Numbered from the stretch's first letter, positions 1 to 8,575 are shown. The stretch is 57,095 nucleotides of DNA from an uncultured Flavobacteriales bacterium (GCA_937974275.1 CALJIF010000117.1:1-57095), one strand, 5' to 3'. The notes: generated by a model not told the origin, from the sequence alone. Translations and numbers: made by a program.

Positions 1-2570
1 CCGTTAGCATCGGTGATGGTTACGGTGTAAGTACCTGCGAGTAATCCTGTGGCAGTAGCGGCGTTACCACCTGACGGCGCCCAAGAGTAGGTGTAAGGCC
101 CCACACCACCGGAAGGTGTTGCGGTAGCAGAACCATTAGGGTTACCGCAGGTAGCAGGAGTCGTAGATGTTGATGCAGTTAATGCAGGCGGCTGCGTGAT
201 GGAATAGGTACGAGTTGTCGTACAACCATTGGCATCAATAACAGTGACTGTGTATGTTCCTGCACCGAGACCTGTTGCAGTAGAACCTGTTCCACCTGAC
301 GGCGCCCAAGAGTATGTGTAAGGTGCAGTACCTCCTGAAGGTGTAACGGATGCAGATCCTGTCAATCCTCCATTACACAATACGTTGGTTTGCGTTCCGG
401 TTGTTGTTAACGCAGGTGGTTGTGTGATGGTATAAGTGCGAGTAGAAGTACAACCGTTAGCATCAGTAACAGTCACGGTGTATGTTCCCGCACCAAGACC
501 CGTTGCGGTGGAACCTGTGCCACCCGATGGCGCCCAAGAGTAGGTGTATGGCGCAGTACCACCTGATGCTGTAACAGATGCAGAACCTGAATTGCCACCA
601 TTACACAATACGTTTGTTTGTGTTCCTGTTGTGGTAATAGCGGGTGGTTGTGTGATATTAAATGTGCGTGTTGTTGTACAACCGTTGGCATCTGTGATAG
701 TCACAGTATATGTTCCCGCACAACGACCTGTTGTTGAAGATGCGGTACCACCCGATGGCGCCCATGAGTAAGTGTAAGGAGCAGTACCACCTGATGGAGT
801 AACAGATGCAGCACCTGTACATAAACCGTTACATAAAATATTGGTTTGTGTTTGTGTGGCGGTCAAAGCAGGTGGTTGAGTGATAGAATAGGTTCGAGTA
901 GTAGTACATCCATTGGCATCAGTAACAGTTACTGTGTATGTTCCCGCACCGAGACCTGTTGCAGTAGATCCTGTTCCACCGGACGGCGCCCATGAATAGG
1001 TGTAAGGTGCAGTACCTCCTGAAGGTGTAACGGATGCAGATCCTGTCAATCCTCCATTACACAATACGTTAGTTTGCGTTCCGGTTGTTGTTAAAGCAGG
1101 TGGTTGCGTGATGTTAAACGAACGTGTAGTCGTACAACCATTAGCATCAGTGATAGTAACGGTATAAGTTCCGGCGCACCGTCCCGTTGTTGAGGAAGCT
1201 GTTCCTCCTGACGGCGCCCAAGAGTAGGTGTAAGGCGCAGTACCACCTGATGGGGTAACCGAAGCCGCTCCAGTACACTGTCCGTTACACAAAACATTCG
1301 TCTGTGTTTGAGTCGCTGTTAGTGCAGGAGGCTGCGTTATCGTAAATGTTCTTGTAGTATTACACCCTGTAGCATCAGTAATCGAAACTGTATATGTCCC
1401 AGCACATAATCCGGTTGCTGTAGCAGCATTACCACCAGATGGCGCCCAAGAATAGGTGTAAGGCGCACTTCCTCCGGAAACAGCAACGCTGGCTGTTCCT
1501 GTACACTGACCGTTACACAAAACATTTGTTTGCGTTGGGGTGACAGTTAAAGTACTTACGGTTGAAGTGACTGTGACAACTGCTGTTGCTGCAGGAGTGC
1601 AAGTGTAAGTGTCGTTCACAGTTACGGTGTATGTGCCAGGGCAAACGTTGTTTACTGTAGCAGTAGTCCATCCTCCCGGAGACCAGGAATATGTGTACGG
1701 TGCAACACCTCCACTTGCATTCGCGGCTAATGTTCCGTTACACCCGATGCAAGTAGTTGATGGTGTAGAAGTAGGCGCAACTGCAAGTACACTTGTACAA
1801 CTCAAGAAATCGACAAACACGCCTGAATCATAATAGCAATCTCCTGCGTCTGCAATCGCCAACTTGAAATGATACGTCTGACACGGACAAATGTTTATTG
1901 TTCGCGTCAGAACTGTAGTAAATCCATCATACTGAATGGTGGTGCCACCTGTATTATTTACATAATAGGCTGTGTTCGTAGTCGGGCTAACGTTGTCAAT
2001 AGAAACCGGTGTTACGTTGTTGGGCAATGTCGCAACGTTAGTGTTGTTGTAAAAACCGGATTGGCATGCAGGGCCGGGACCCGTGATGAAGAAACCAAAA
2101 GCATCATTAAATGAAGAGTTCACAAATTCAGGATATTCCTCCGATCCAAATACAAATCGAATCGTTAACTGGTTACACTGTGGAACAATATCAAATTCCA
2201 AAACACACAAATCCTGCGTTGCTTGAGGATCGATTGTGATAAGTTGCGGGTCAGAACTGGAGGTGCCGTTACAAGTTCCAAGACTTGTGGAGTTGTTCGG
2301 ACCAATAGCATTGGTAGCACTTCCGGTAGTTAACAGAATGCCATTAGTAAGTCCCATGTTAGTGGTGTTACCGTTAGCAAATGTTCCATACGCACCCGTA
2401 GGACAATTTAATTGAACATTGGAAACCGTAAGACCTTGACCGGCCAATGAAGAAATAAGTTGAGCACTTGTTACTGCTGTGTTAACAGTCAACTGTCCAT
2501 ATGAAATGGATGTTAACGCAATGCTAATGCAGCACGCAAATAAGCGTAAAAACCTGAAAGGGGATTGCAT
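1..2570 (-). CDS. SprB-repeat, choice-of-anchor L adhesin (3' end beyond window)
   Basis: This reading frame is open from an ATG at 2570 through the left window edge, giving about 856 residues with no stop, so the C-terminus, where a T9SS sorting domain would be expected, is not visible. Residues 1-26 look like a signal peptide. Residues of roughly 27-250 match the choice-of-anchor L domain (an early NTAVTSAQLISSL-type segment, later FVFGSEEYPEFVN and DAFGFFI). From about residue 270 there are eight SprB-type repeats of about 76 residues, each with the core GGTAPYTYSWAPSGG, a GTYTVT strand and a TDANGC turn. Such proteins are large, secreted by the type IX system and act at the cell surface in adhesion or gliding. 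Surface location and T9SS export are inferred because the C-terminus is missing. An exact -7 box lies upstream. Confidence 0.9.
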   Translation of the reverse strand, partial: MQSPFRFLRLFACCISIALTSISYGQLTVNTAVTSAQLISSLAGQGLTVSNVQLNCPTGAYGTFANGNTTNMGLTNGILLTTGSATNAIGPNNSTSLGTCNGTSSSDPQLITIDPQATQDLCVLEFDIVPQCNQLTIRFVFGSEEYPEFVNSSFNDAFGFFITGPGPACQSGFYNNTNVATLPNNVTPVSIDNVSPTTNTAYYVNNTGGTTIQYDGFTTVLTRTINICPCQTYHFKLAIADAGDCYYDSGVFVDFLSCTSVLAVAPTSTPSTTCIGCNGTLAANASGGVAPYTYSWSPGGWTTATVNNVCPGTYTVTVNDTYTCTPAATAVVTVTSTVSTLTVTPTQTNVLCNGQCTGTASVAVSGGSAPYTYSWAPSGGNAATATGLCAGTYTVSITDATGCNTTRTFTITQPPALTATQTQTNVLCNGQCTGAASVTPSGGTAPYTYSWAPSGGTASSTTGRCAGTYTVTITDANGCTTTRSFNITQPPALTTTGTQTNVLCNGGLTGSASVTPSGGTAPYTYSWAPSGGTGSTATGLGAGTYTVTVTDANGCTTTRTYSITQPPALTATQTQTNILCNGLCTGAASVTPSGGTAPYTYSWAPSGGTASSTTGRCAGTYTVTITDANGCTTTRTFNITQPPAITTTGTQTNVLCNGGNSGSASVTASGGTAPYTYSWAPSGGTGSTATGLGAGTYTVTVTDANGCTSTRTYTITQPPALTTTGTQTNVLCNGGLTGSASVTPSGGTAPYTYSWAPSGGTGSTATGLGAGTYTVTVIDANGCTTTRTYSITQPPALTASTSTTPATCGNPNGSATATPSGGVGPYTYSWAPSGGNAATATGLLAGTYTVTITDAN
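76..1700 (-). repeat. 228-bp tandem coding repeats (SprB units)
   Basis: The marker GGCGCCCA(A/T)GA recurs at 76, 301, 529, 757, 985, 1213 and 1441, so the period is 228 bp, or 76 codons, with 225 bp for the unit nearest the window edge. A more diverged unit has its equivalent at about 1678. Units fall into two protein subtypes: A (CTGAASV, then SSTTGRCAG) at 757 and 1213, and B (GSASV, then GSTATGLGAG) at 301, 529 and 985. All lie in frame inside the adhesin gene. Confidence 0.93.
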
Positions 2571-2601
2571 TAATCGTTTAGTTTGGTGTGTTTGTCGATA
2601 C

Positions 2602-2632
2602 CAAACGTACAAAACCTAGGTTGTATATACAA
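2602..2632 (-). promoter_or_regulatory. Promoter of the SprB-repeat adhesin
   Basis: On the minus strand TTG (2632-2630) is followed after 20 nt by TACGTTTG (2609-2602), matching the Bacteroidota vegetative consensus TTG-N19-TANNTTTG. The box is 31 nt before the ATG at 2570, so it would give a short leader. Confidence 0.6.
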
Positions 2633-2716
2633 TGCTCAAATCCAGGTGGTTAATAAAAAAAGAAGGAAATGTTATCTAAATCGATCTTAAGTCACTCGTC
2701 GATGAATAGATGTAAC

Positions 2717-5086
2717 TCATCGAATCAATGAGACGTGGCCGGTCCGTTGGTATTTAACAAACATGTTGTCAGTGTATCTGATTTTATACACGTAAACATC
2801 AATAGGACATTGTGTTCCGTTGTTACGAAACGATCCATCCCAGCCCTTGTCAGGAGAGTTGGACTCGAACACAACCTGCCCCCAACGGTTAAAAATTACC
2901 AATTCGTAGTCTTGAGTCAGAATGTTCGTATAAACGGGAATGAAAATGTCGTTTAGTCCTGAACCATTAGGGGTGAATGCATTAGGAACATAAAATGTAT
3001 GATAATCATTAATAGTAATTATTTCTGACGCAGTATCGCTACAGCCTAAAGAATTGGTTACAATCAATGTCACATTATAAACGCCAGGCGTTTCGTAAGT
3101 TATAACTGGATCCCATTGGGTTGATGTTGTTGCATTGCCAAAATCCCAGATCCAAGAATTACCTCCTGTGCTGTTATTGTCAAACGATATCGTTGAGTTA
3201 TCAATGTCCGTAAATGTAGTTGAAGGTGTAAACGCAGCAACCGGTTGAGCCCACACGTTTATCATGCAAGGAATAGTTTCCGTTGTTGAACATCCTGCGG
3301 CATTGGTGATGGTTAAACTCACGTCTTGACATCCCGCTACTGTATATGTGAAATTCGGGAATACTGATGTGGATGTTTGTCCGTTTTGCCCAAAACTCCA
3401 TAAATACGTTGCCCCGGATAAGCCTGTTGTATCTACCCAAAACTGAACAGGTAAAGGCGCACATCCTTCAAATTGGTTTGCCGTAAAAGACACTTCAGGA
3501 TTTTCAAATACCTGCACAGTGACTGTTTGCGAAACGCTCTGAGAACACTGATCACTTGCAGTTATCGTATAGGTTGTGGTTGTCGTTGGGCTAACCGTAA
3601 TGGAAGAGCCAATCAAGTTCCCGGGTTGCCACACATAGTTTATTTGTCCTAGACCTCCTGCTGCAGTTGCACTTAATCCTATTGAATTCCCGGAGCAAAC
3701 CACCGTATTCCCCGAGGTGGTTAATGTAACAGCATTTGCAACGGTAATAGTTACCGTGTAAGGACCTGATGTGCAACCATTCACATCCACAACATTCACT
3801 GTGTAGGTTGTAGTTGCTGCAGGCGTCGCGGTTACGGTATTGCTGTTCGGTAGCGCATTACTCCAATTGTATGTGTATGGCGCTGTTCCACCCGCAGGTG
3901 TCACAGTCAGTGTTGTACTTGAACCGGGACAAATAGTATCGGAAGCAGAAATAGTAGAAGCGAATGTAGTGTTGGCATTCACATGAATTGTATCAGTGCT
4001 GGAACAACCTGTAGATTGATCAGTAATCGTTACGGTGTAAATTCCTCCAGCAAGATTTGTCGCTGTGGCGGTAGTGCTGACATTGGGTTGCCAAACATAA
4101 GTGAAAGGTCCTGCGCCTGTAACGGCTACTGTTGCTGTTCCGGTATTTGCGGCACAACTAGCAGGTGTAGATGATGTTGCAAACGTAAAAGAACCAACGT
4201 TGAATGGCAGCTGTGCAGGAAATATTGCGACGTTACCACATAAATCTGTAACAGGTCCAACCAAATTGGCGGTGAACGTGCCTGCACTCGTAATTGCCGG
4301 TGAAATAGTGATTGTAAACTGATTAGTATACTGACCACCTGCGGCACAAACGGGCGATGAAACCGCTGTAACCGTGTAAGGTCCTCCGGGGCCGGTAAAT
4401 GAAAAGTCCGAAGCCTGAACGGTGTTACATAATATGTTTTCAGAGAAGGTTAACGTGAGTTGATTCGCTCCGCATCCGGGATTATTAACCGTCAATATTT
4501 GCGGTGGAATCTGATCGAATATCACTGCAGAAGATGCTCCGAAATTAATCGTGTAACCGAATTGTGTGGAAGAGAAATTGCTGATATTGATCACGTAAGT
4601 TTGACCTTGCTGAACCGGAATTTGAGCGTTGAACGGTGTTCCTGCTGCACCTTGTGATGTTTGCGTTGAAGCTCCTGTAGGTCCTGTGTTTCCCGGTGTT
4701 GCAGAGTAATTACAACTTACCTGTAACGCAGGATTGGTAAAAATCTGGGCACAGGTGGCATTCGTTAAATTGTACACCGCCCAATCGTAATCGTCTGCAC
4801 TGTTATTAGGTGTAATCGTGAAATTCAAATTGCCTGATTGCTGAACGGTAAACGTGTACCACACAGAGTTTAACTCTCCGGTTCCTAAACAAGAAATATT
4901 AGAATTGATTTCATTCGGATAATTTCCTGTTCCGCTGTAGGACTGCTGAGTGGAATACACATTCTGGCAAATCGGAATGGCGGCAAGACAATCTTGATTC
5001 GTTGGAGTTTGCGCAAATAGTCCCGTCACTATCCAGATCGGAAGAAACAGTAGAATGAGGCGGGGATGTGCAACTCTTACTAACAT
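2717..5086 (-). CDS. T9SS type B sorting domain protein with PKD-type domains
   Basis: A secreted protein of 789 residues. Residues 1-25 are a hydrophobic signal peptide ending near GLFAQ. The next ~165 residues form a beta-rich domain (NSVWYTFTVQQSGNLNFTI) typical of secreted Bacteroidota proteins. The middle holds several SprB/Ig-like segments (TYVWQPN, YTYNWSN), then two PKD-like domains (ATYLWSFG, SWIWDFGN). The last ~95 residues are the CHU_C or gliding-motility-associated C-terminal domain: VPNAFTPNGSGLNDIF, then YELVIFNRWGQVVFES and GWDGSFRNNG. This domain directs export by the type IX system and is usually not removed like type A signals. Cargo function is unknown; adhesion or extracellular matrix is a guess. 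A near-consensus -7 box lies 4 nt before the ATG. Confidence 0.92.
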   Translation of the reverse strand: MLVRVAHPRLILLFLPIWIVTGLFAQTPTNQDCLAAIPICQNVYSTQQSYSGTGNYPNEINSNISCLGTGELNSVWYTFTVQQSGNLNFTITPNNSADDYDWAVYNLTNATCAQIFTNPALQVSCNYSATPGNTGPTGASTQTSQGAAGTPFNAQIPVQQGQTYVINISNFSSTQFGYTINFGASSAVIFDQIPPQILTVNNPGCGANQLTLTFSENILCNTVQASDFSFTGPGGPYTVTAVSSPVCAAGGQYTNQFTITISPAITSAGTFTANLVGPVTDLCGNVAIFPAQLPFNVGSFTFATSSTPASCAANTGTATVAVTGAGPFTYVWQPNVSTTATATNLAGGIYTVTITDQSTGCSSTDTIHVNANTTFASTISASDTICPGSSTTLTVTPAGGTAPYTYNWSNALPNSNTVTATPAATTTYTVNVVDVNGCTSGPYTVTITVANAVTLTTSGNTVVCSGNSIGLSATAAGGLGQINYVWQPGNLIGSSITVSPTTTTTYTITASDQCSQSVSQTVTVQVFENPEVSFTANQFEGCAPLPVQFWVDTTGLSGATYLWSFGQNGQTSTSVFPNFTYTVAGCQDVSLTITNAAGCSTTETIPCMINVWAQPVAAFTPSTTFTDIDNSTISFDNNSTGGNSWIWDFGNATTSTQWDPVITYETPGVYNVTLIVTNSLGCSDTASEIITINDYHTFYVPNAFTPNGSGLNDIFIPVYTNILTQDYELVIFNRWGQVVFESNSPDKGWDGSFRNNGTQCPIDVYVYKIRYTDNMFVKYQRTGHVSLIR

Positions 5087-5090
5087 GGTG

Positions 5091-5098
5091 CGAAATTA
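5091..5098 (-). promoter_or_regulatory. -7 box 4 nt before ATG of the T9SS type B gene
   Basis: On the minus strand TAATTTCG (5098-5091) is followed by CACC and then the ATG at 5086. It differs from TANNTTTG by one base. The spacing predicts transcription starting at or next to the A of ATG, that is, a leaderless mRNA. No good -33 TTG is seen. Confidence 0.4.
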
Positions 5099-5195
5099 GA
5101 CTACTTCTACGTGACTTTAAGTCCGGTGTTCGTTAAACATTCATAACTGGCAGAAAAAATCATGCCGAAGGCAGTTTCTGTAGCATTTCAATTCC

Positions 5196-5203
5196 TATTT
5201 TTG
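5196..5203 (+). promoter_or_regulatory. -7 box of mdh
   Basis: TATTTTTG matches TANNTTTG exactly and lies 48 nt before the mdh ATG. The -33 element is weak (TTTC/CTG region at 5175-5180). Confidence 0.5.
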
Positions 5204-5251
5204 ACCCGATTTCAATCAAAATCACACACAACACCATAAAATCTAATAACG

Positions 5252-6193
5252 ATGAAAGTAACCGTAGTAGGTGCAGGAAATGTAGGCGCAACCTGTGCTG
5301 ATGTAATCGCTCACAGAGAGCTGGCCAACGAAGTAATATTGGTAGATATTAAACCTAATTTTGCTGAAGGTAAAGCTTTGGATATTTGGCAAACAGCTCC
5401 GATCAACTTGTATGACACACGTATCAAAGGTTCTACGGATGACTATTCTAAAACAGCGAATTCAGATGTTGTTGTAATTACATCAGGTCTGCCACGTAAG
5501 CCTGGTATGAGCCGCGATGATTTAATTTCAACAAATGCGGCAATCGTTAAGAGTGTTACAGAAAATATCATCAAGCACTCTCCAAACGCGATCATCATTA
5601 TTGTTTCAAATCCATTGGACGTAATGACCTATTGCGCTTATTTGTCTGCAAAAATTGATTCTAAGCGTGTGTTCGGAATGGCGGGTATCCTTGATACTGC
5701 TCGTTACCGCGCATTTTTGGCAGAAGCATTGAACTGCTCTCCAAAAGATATTCAGGCTGTATTGATGGGTGGTCATGGTGATACAATGGTTCCACTACCG
5801 CGTTATACAACAGTAGGTGGAATTCCTGTAACAGAATTGATCGACAAAGCGCAGTTGGATGCGATCGTTGAACGTACAAAAACCGGTGGTGGTGAAATTG
5901 TGAACTTGTTGGGTACTTCAGCATGGTATGCTCCGGGTGCTGCTGCGGCGCAAATGGTAGAAGCTATCGTTCGTGATCAGAAGCGCATTTTCCCTGTTTG
6001 TGCTTGGTTGCAGGGCGAATACGGATTGAAAGATGTTTATTTGGGTGTTCCGGTAAAATTGGGCCGCAACGGTATCGAAGAAATCATCGAACTGAAATTA
6101 ACTGAAGACGAAATGAAGTTGGTGCAGAATTCTGCAACTGCAGTTAAAGAAGTGATGAGTGTTTTAGATAACATGAATAAAGTAACTGCATAA
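5252..6193 (+). CDS. mdh: Malate dehydrogenase
   Basis: This 313-residue protein is full length for the LDH-like malate dehydrogenase family, which interconverts malate and oxaloacetate with NAD+ in the TCA cycle. Visible motifs are the Rossmann glycine loop GAGNVG (7-12), an acidic residue D32 that favours NAD+, the mobile loop GLPRKPGMSRDDL with substrate arginines R82 and R88, D148 and R151 after GILD, and the proton-relay histidine in GGHGDTMVPL (H175). Arginine at the specificity position (R82) instead of glutamine argues for malate over lactate. It is monocistronic: its own promoter upstream and a strong intrinsic terminator 20 nt after the stop. Confidence 0.97.
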   Translation: MKVTVVGAGNVGATCADVIAHRELANEVILVDIKPNFAEGKALDIWQTAPINLYDTRIKGSTDDYSKTANSDVVVITSGLPRKPGMSRDDLISTNAAIVKSVTENIIKHSPNAIIIIVSNPLDVMTYCAYLSAKIDSKRVFGMAGILDTARYRAFLAEALNCSPKDIQAVLMGGHGDTMVPLPRYTTVGGIPVTELIDKAQLDAIVERTKTGGGEIVNLLGTSAWYAPGAAAAQMVEAIVRDQKRIFPVCAWLQGEYGLKDVYLGVPVKLGRNGIEEIIELKLTEDEMKLVQNSATAVKEVMSVLDNMNKVTA

Positions 6194-6205
6194 CTTTTTC
6201 GTTTG

Positions 6206-6213
6206 TAGCTTTG
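6206..6213 (+). promoter_or_regulatory. -7 box overlapping the mdh terminator
   Basis: TAGCTTTG is an exact TANNTTTG match. Its last G is the outermost base of the mdh terminator stem. Initiation a few nt downstream would fall inside the 5' arm, so the new transcript would carry only part of the hairpin and would reach the ATG at 6242 with a leader of about 24 nt. No clear -33 element is visible. Confidence 0.4.
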
Positions 6214-6240
6214 AGCCTCCTCATTTGAGGGGGCTTTTTT
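6213..6240 (+). terminator. Intrinsic terminator of mdh
   Basis: Stem AGCCTCCTC/GAGGGGGCT (one G-T pair) with an ATTT loop, followed by seven T. The T-tract runs into the next start codon at 6242. Confidence 0.88.
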
Positions 6241-6241
6241 T

Positions 6242-6667
6242 ATGGTTACAACAATTCCTATTCGATTCCTTCAGATTGAAAATGAAGGATATCATCTTTT
6301 GATTAAAATTAAAATTAACCGGAGGGTTGCTTTTGCAATTGTAGATACGGGTGCGTCACGTTCTGTGTTTGATTCGAATCAGATTGTAAAATATTTAAAG
6401 AATGAAAATGTTGTTGAGCATGACAAGCTCTCCACAGGATTGGGCACAAACTCCATGAAGAGCAGCATTGTGGTGCTAAAACTTCTTGCTATCGGCGATT
6501 TGCAACTGAAAAATTTTGAATCGGTTTTATTGGACTTAACACACGTTAATGAGACTTACCGTATATTGGGGTTTCCTGAAATAGTCGGTGTTATTGGCAG
6601 TGATATATTATTTCAATATCAATCCAATATTGATTATAAAAATGGAATTTTGAAACTAAGAAGTTAA
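6242..6667 (+). CDS. Retropepsin-like aspartic protease family protein
   Basis: A small protein of 141 residues with the aspartic protease signature AIVDTGASRSVFD (D35 in DTGA) and a later hydrophobic GVIGSDIL segment, as in single-domain retropepsin-like (clan AA) proteins that work as homodimers. No signal peptide is evident, so it is probably cytoplasmic. Natural substrates of this bacterial group are not known to me. The ATG lies 1 nt after the mdh terminator T-tract, and the stop codon is directly back-to-back with the convergent DCC gene stop. Transcription is probably from the -7 box embedded at the base of the mdh terminator. Confidence 0.8.
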   Translation: MVTTIPIRFLQIENEGYHLLIKIKINRRVAFAIVDTGASRSVFDSNQIVKYLKNENVVEHDKLSTGLGTNSMKSSIVVLKLLAIGDLQLKNFESVLLDLTHVNETYRILGFPEIVGVIGSDILFQYQSNIDYKNGILKLRS

Positions 6668-7072
6668 TTAAAGAAATTTCTTACGAATCTCCGGAGTTGG
6701 AATCATGCACGACTCTTTTTTTCCAAACCATTTATAACGTCGTTTAGCTATAAAGTCATAAATCGGATCCCTAAGGAATTTGGGGATGATGATCATCGCG
6801 TAACATAACGGGAAAAGCCCATCCATTTTACGGGCGATGCGCAACGCCGCAGTTGATTTGCTATACAACACGTCGTTTTCAATCAAGAGTACACTGTCCG
6901 TTTTTGTCGTATCAATATTAAATTTTTCAGTCAATGTTTTTCCTGCTTCCGATTGCAGTGGAGCAAATCGAAAGTAATCGCGCTTATCTTTTCGAATTAC
7001 TAAATTGATACTATTGTTGCAAAAGTTGCAAACACCATCAAATAGAATGATTCCGTTATTTGAATTATTCAT
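6668..7072 (-). CDS. DCC family thiol-disulfide oxidoreductase (DUF393)
   Basis: A 134-residue protein opening with the family motif ILFDGVCNFCNNSINLVI, where DGVC (12-15) and the pair C15/C18 form a thioredoxin-like CXXC. The middle FRFAPLQSE and the later ALRIARKMDGLFPL also fit the family. DCC proteins are thought to be thiol-disulfide oxidoreductases; their targets are poorly defined. The start overlaps the upstream YncE-like gene by 4 bp (ATGA type), so the two are translationally coupled. A link between a CXXC redox protein and a cysteine-containing cytochrome-like lipoprotein is suggestive but is inference. The 134 residues match the normal family length. Confidence 0.88.
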   Translation of the reverse strand: MNNSNNGIILFDGVCNFCNNSINLVIRKDKRDYFRFAPLQSEAGKTLTEKFNIDTTKTDSVLLIENDVLYSKSTAALRIARKMDGLFPLCYAMIIIPKFLRDPIYDFIAKRRYKWFGKKESCMIPTPEIRKKFL

Positions 7073-8571
7073 TGTCTATAACCGCAAGCGTATGGATCTA
7101 CGGCAACTTCAATTCTTCTGCCGGGAATTAATTGTTGCGTGTTCATGTCGATAAACGTAACGTAGCCATTTTTACCTCCGCAGTTGGTAGCGTGGTGAGG
7201 GGCAGGGCCGCCGGCAGCAACATTTCGATTAGCAATCATCACCACACCGGCGTCGTCATCAACAACAAGTCCGTGTGGCTGGTAGCCGGAATAAACGTGT
7301 CCCACCAAGGTGTTAGTTTGCCAGTTAACAATATAAACAGAGCCACGTTGACCGGGATAGGTTGCCGTATCTTCCATGCACGTGATATAGAGAAACGGAC
7401 GATCTTCCGAAATAGACATCTCTTGGGGAAAAACACCAACCGGAATTGATGCGATCAACTGGTCTGTCGCAACGTCCATAACGCGTATCGTGTTGGAATG
7501 CTCGCTGGTAATGAAGTACTTGGTGTTGTCCGGCGAGAAGATAATTTCGTGACCGTTTTCTGAATTAGTATTCAGCGGTTGTGTACTAACGCCGTCAATA
7601 ATTATTTTATTTATATCCGGTAATTGTGGAATCGTAATATCTACTTTATAAATAAAATTACCGAAGTTACAAGTCACGTAAAGCGTGTTGCCATCAGGAG
7701 AAATGAAGGAGCCATGCGGTTGTACGAACAAACCTGATCCTTGATACGTCTGTAACCACGTCATATTCTCAAGATCAACGCGAGCCACTCGCCCGTTCGG
7801 TTGCCAATCAACAACGTATGCAAAGCGGGAATCGGGAGAAATGGCGAAAGTGTTCCAGCTTCCAAACGCGCTGGTGGCATCAGGACCTAATAATGCCCTA
7901 CCGACAAATCCATCATCCACTGTTCTGTACTTTTCTATGTAACGACCTGATGAAAAACACACATACCAGTATTGTCCATCAGGCGACATGCACATGCTGT
8001 GCGGTGATTCAATCGTTCCTTCTGCACCGACATTTATTTTACGCATTTGCAAACCGGTTTCCTGGTCGAAAACAGTAACAACGTCGCAACCTTGATTGGT
8101 TACGTAATATTTCTTGCGAAAAGCCCCTTCGCTGAACGCAATTTCACCTCTCGCATTTGGTGCGCCCGCATCAATCCAATCGCGCATTAAAACTACTTCT
8201 TCACGACTTAACGCTTCACGACCATATGGCATCAATGGATCAGCACCCGCACCTAAATCATCGAAATGATTGGAGAACAAAAAGAGCGTTGAGTAATCGT
8301 GACGATAGGGAATTACTGCAGCGCCGTTTCTGTCACCCGACATCAGTGCATTCCAACTGCTTAAATCCAAGCCTGCGACAGCATCTTTACTCTGTGTTGT
8401 ATGGCATCCCGGAGTAGAACATTTGGTTAAGATGAGTTTACCAATTTCCTTAGGATAACCGGAGGCTTCGAGATCGAATATTATGTCGTCTTTGCTGCAC
8501 GAGTTCATCATCACGGCAGCGACACTGCCAACTACAAATGATACTATCCAAACTAAACGCTGCATACTCAT
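7069..8571 (-). CDS. YncE-like beta-propeller lipoprotein with cytochrome-like N-terminus
   Basis: A 500-residue envelope protein. Residues 1-25 form a lipoprotein-type signal with C25 followed by SKDD. Residues 45-150 resemble the planctomycete-type cytochrome module: KCSTPGCH gives C51, C56 and H57 (CX4CH spacing rather than CXXCH), and PLMPYG offers M114 as a possible distal ligand. From about residue 160 onward there is a YncE/surface-layer type seven-bladed propeller (YYVTNQGCDVVTVFD, MCMSPDGQYWYV, VQPHGSFISPDGNTLYVT, HEIIFSPDNTKYFIT). Function is unknown: a periplasmic electron carrier or sensor is possible. The start at 8571 is preferred over M3 because a near -7 box (TACCTTTA) sits 4 nt before it. 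Confidence 0.82.
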   Translation of the reverse strand: MSMQRLVWIVSFVVGSVAAVMMNSCSKDDIIFDLEASGYPKEIGKLILTKCSTPGCHTTQSKDAVAGLDLSSWNALMSGDRNGAAVIPYRHDYSTLFLFSNHFDDLGAGADPLMPYGREALSREEVVLMRDWIDAGAPNARGEIAFSEGAFRKKYYVTNQGCDVVTVFDQETGLQMRKINVGAEGTIESPHSMCMSPDGQYWYVCFSSGRYIEKYRTVDDGFVGRALLGPDATSAFGSWNTFAISPDSRFAYVVDWQPNGRVARVDLENMTWLQTYQGSGLFVQPHGSFISPDGNTLYVTCNFGNFIYKVDITIPQLPDINKIIIDGVSTQPLNTNSENGHEIIFSPDNTKYFITSEHSNTIRVMDVATDQLIASIPVGVFPQEMSISEDRPFLYITCMEDTATYPGQRGSVYIVNWQTNTLVGHVYSGYQPHGLVVDDDAGVVMIANRNVAAGGPAPHHATNCGGKNGYVTFIDMNTQQLIPGRRIEVAVDPYACGYRQ

Positions 8572-8575
8572 GTAT

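Noticed and set aside
76..1700. Regular 228-bp repeats looking like an array
   Set aside because: Period is a multiple of three, the units translate in one frame as SprB repeats, and there are no short repeats with unique spacers; not a CRISPR array.
473..2114. Several open frames on both strands inside the adhesin gene, including repeated GAGTAGGTGTA-type stretches
   Set aside because: They are shadows of the repeated coding sequence on the minus strand and vary in length between repeats.
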